DNA from: a candidate division KSB1 bacterium
GTDB taxonomy: Bacteria > Zhuqueibacterota > JdFR-76 > DREG01
Assembly (NCBI GenBank): GCA_022566355.1
Contig: JADFJB010000180.1
Location: 1 to 6,288 of the forward strand
Length of the DNA: 6,288 nucleotides
Direction: 5' to 3'
This document shows positions 4,926 to 6,288 of the stretch, in pieces (position 1 is the stretch's first letter; each line of letters starts with the position of its first letter). The position numbers and the translations under genes are program-made. Below the pieces are notes generated by a model. That model searched no databases, was not told the origin of the DNA, and saw nothing but the letters and a program-made list of their open reading frames with translations.

Positions 4926-6288
4926 TGGGTTACCTCGTCTGTTTTGATACTGTCAACTGGCCGTTTAACCATTCCCACTGATCGGTTTTTTTCAATCAAA
5001 TATTTGTTGGCGATTTGATTGATCTGCTTCAGTGTTGTAGCTTCGCGCGCCTGGAGGTAGGGTGTTAAGGCACGCCAGCTGTCCATAATCTGAAAGTGGC
5101 CAATTTCAAAAGCCAATCGATCTGCATCTACGGCGGTCCTAAACCACTGGGTACGCAGCCTTTTCTTGGCAAGTTCGAGATGTTCCTGCGGCACTGCGAA
5201 TTCCTTCATTTGCTCGAATGTCGACAGCATTACTCGTTCAGTGTGCGCCAGTGAATTTTCGTCCATTCCGCTGACTTCGATGTTTAGTGTTGCGGGCACT
5301 CCAAATCGGCTTGTATGGACTACCCGGGTGTTAACATTTACACTGCACTTAATCTGAGCCGTTTTGAGCTCTGAGGTTAATTCCATTTCGATGATTTCTC
5401 CCAGAACATCAAAAAAAGGACGATCAGGATGGCCTACTGCTGGAATTAAAAATCGCATTTCAACCCGAGGGGCTAGCTTTGTACTTCGCCATAACATTCT
5501 CTTTTCGGCTTGCGGCTGTGGTTCGATAGCCTTCACGCGGGTGGGTTCCGGCTGCCGTTTCATCCAGCCAAAGTAGTGATCAACCTGAGGAATCATTTCT
5601 TCAAGAGTGACACCACCGATAAAAATGAGGGTCGTATTATTGGGGATAAAGTAGCGTTTATACAAGTCATTATGGTAGTGGCGTGTGTATTGCTCAAAAT
5701 CGGAAAGAAATCCTTCAGGCCAGAATACCGGGTGGACGGTTGAAACCAAGGCATTCATGGCCTCATAGTAAGGAGTTGTTGGACGATTCAAGTCACCATA
5801 ACGCTGCTCAACGAGTATCATGCGTTCCTCATCGAACTCTCGGAAAACGGAGTTCAGCATCCGGTCCGCTTCAACCCGCAGAAAGAGCGCAGATCGTTCG
5901 CGGGGAAGGTTGATGTCGAACTTCATATATTCCTGTTCTGTTGATGCGGTTAATTTGGTACCGCCAAAACCCTGGTACCAACGCATCATAGCGCCGTTGT
6001 CCCGGTATTCCGCGCCTTGCCGGGTCAGCAGGGCCAGCTCCTGGCGTAAGCTATCGATGACGGGAGTGGATTCCTTGTGTTGGTAGTCATGAAAAACGCC
6101 ACGCTGCCGGAGTGAATTTCGCTCACGGTTCAATTCCAGTATAAGCGCTTTCTCGGTGGCATAGATTTGATCGATAATGGGAGATTCGGCTTGCCAATTT
6201 CTGGTTCCAAGAGTCTCGGTTCCCTTGAACATCAGGTGTTCGAGAAAGTGGGCTGAACCCAGGTCACCAGGCGTTTCGACAAGAGCGC
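4922..6288 (-). CDS. Catalytic M16 zinc metallopeptidase subunit, 5' end cut by window edge
   Basis: The frame runs without a stop to the right edge, giving 454 visible residues. The zinc signature HFLEH (6250-6236) lies in the context GSAHFLEHLMFKGT, the hallmark of insulinase/pitrilysin-like M16 peptidases. The third zinc ligand should be the Glu of RMILVEQRYGD (codon 5809-5807). Between these lies an insertion of roughly 65 residues, rich in Glu, Arg, Leu and Gln and probably helical (about 6190-5975), so the His-to-Glu distance is near 143 residues instead of the usual 75 or so. The second domain follows from about HPVFWPEG through YKRYFIPNNTTLIFIGG. The protein probably cleaves peptides or unfolded proteins together with the product of the overlapping downstream gene. 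The signal peptide, if any, lies outside the window. The Met at 6232 is internal and should not be taken as the start. Confidence 0.92.
   Translation of the reverse strand, partial: ALVETPGDLGSAHFLEHLMFKGTETLGTRNWQAESPIIDQIYATEKALILELNRERNSLRQRGVFHDYQHKESTPVIDSLRQELALLTRQGAEYRDNGAMMRWYQGFGGTKLTASTEQEYMKFDINLPRERSALFLRVEADRMLNSVFREFDEERMILVEQRYGDLNRPTTPYYEAMNALVSTVHPVFWPEGFLSDFEQYTRHYHNDLYKRYFIPNNTTLIFIGGVTLEEMIPQVDHYFGWMKRQPEPTRVKAIEPQPQAEKRMLWRSTKLAPRVEMRFLIPAVGHPDRPFFDVLGEIIEMELTSELKTAQIKCSVNVNTRVVHTSRFGVPATLNIEVSGMDENSLAHTERVMLSTFEQMKEFAVPQEHLELAKKRLRTQWFRTAVDADRLAFEIGHFQIMDSWRALTPYLQAREATTLKQINQIANKYLIEKNRSVGMVKRPVDSIKTDEVTQ
4933..4936 (-). promoter_or_regulatory. Shine-Dalgarno site inside the upstream M16 gene
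   Basis: GAGG on the minus strand, within the last codons of the catalytic M16 gene, lies seven bases before the ATG of the second M16 gene. With the ATGA overlap it supports reinitiation or coupled translation of the two subunits and favours the start at 4925. Confidence 0.55.

Noticed and set aside
5166-6086. Several plus-strand open frames opposite the catalytic M16 gene
   Set aside because: They overlap each other in different frames and lie antisense to a clear metallopeptidase; none has family features.
6230-6232. ATG as start of the catalytic M16 gene
   Set aside because: The reading frame continues upstream to the window edge and includes the HFLEH zinc motif, so this Met is internal.

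Overview
This window looks like chromosomal DNA from an uncultured, fairly AT-rich Gram-negative bacterium. Three things point that way: exported M16 peptidase subunits, an RhlE-like DEAD-box helicase with a lysine-rich tail of the kind common in the Bacteroidota/Ignavibacteria/Calditrichota side of the tree, and intergenic spacers carrying short palindromic dispersed repeats. The placement is an inference from protein style and repeat type; no rRNA or marker gene is present. Every confident gene is on the minus strand, so transcription runs from right to left.

Layout in the direction of transcription. (1) 6288-4922: a catalytic M16 zinc peptidase, cut by the right window edge just upstream of its HxxEH site. 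(2) 4925-3462: a second M16 protein, overlapping the first by ATGA, with a signal peptide and a degenerate zinc site. Together they look like a translationally coupled active/inactive pair forming one envelope peptidase. (3) 3344-2894: a type II toxin-antitoxin module with a ribbon-helix-helix antitoxin overlapping a MazF/PemK-like toxin. A recognisable promoter with two palindromic operator-like boxes precedes it. The toxin is short (76 residues), and a decayed continuation of its C-terminus seems to lie in another frame just after the stop. (4) 2578-1328: a complete DEAD-box RNA helicase. (5) 529-1: the N-terminal part of an exported TPR protein with 42-residue kinesin-light-chain-type repeats, cut by the left window edge.

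The two larger spacers are not empty. The one between toxin and helicase holds a 90-bp element with 24-bp imperfect terminal inverted repeats (2736-2825), ending close to the toxin remnant. The 0.8-kb spacer between helicase and TPR gene holds a possible transposase C-terminal relic on the plus strand (about 714-893), an 8-bp hairpin, and two palindromic repeats in opposite orientation (972-1023 and 1052-1121). These two share their outer ends but have unrelated palindromic cores. One of them can be drawn as a cloverleaf.

I do not see a new multi-gene system. The points most worth following are the pair of repeats with shared ends and swapped cores, the decaying toxin with an apparently intact regulatory region, and the active/inactive M16 pair. 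Base composition is patchy: the TPR gene is clearly GC-rich, the M16 genes are intermediate, and the toxin-antitoxin module and spacers are very AT-rich.
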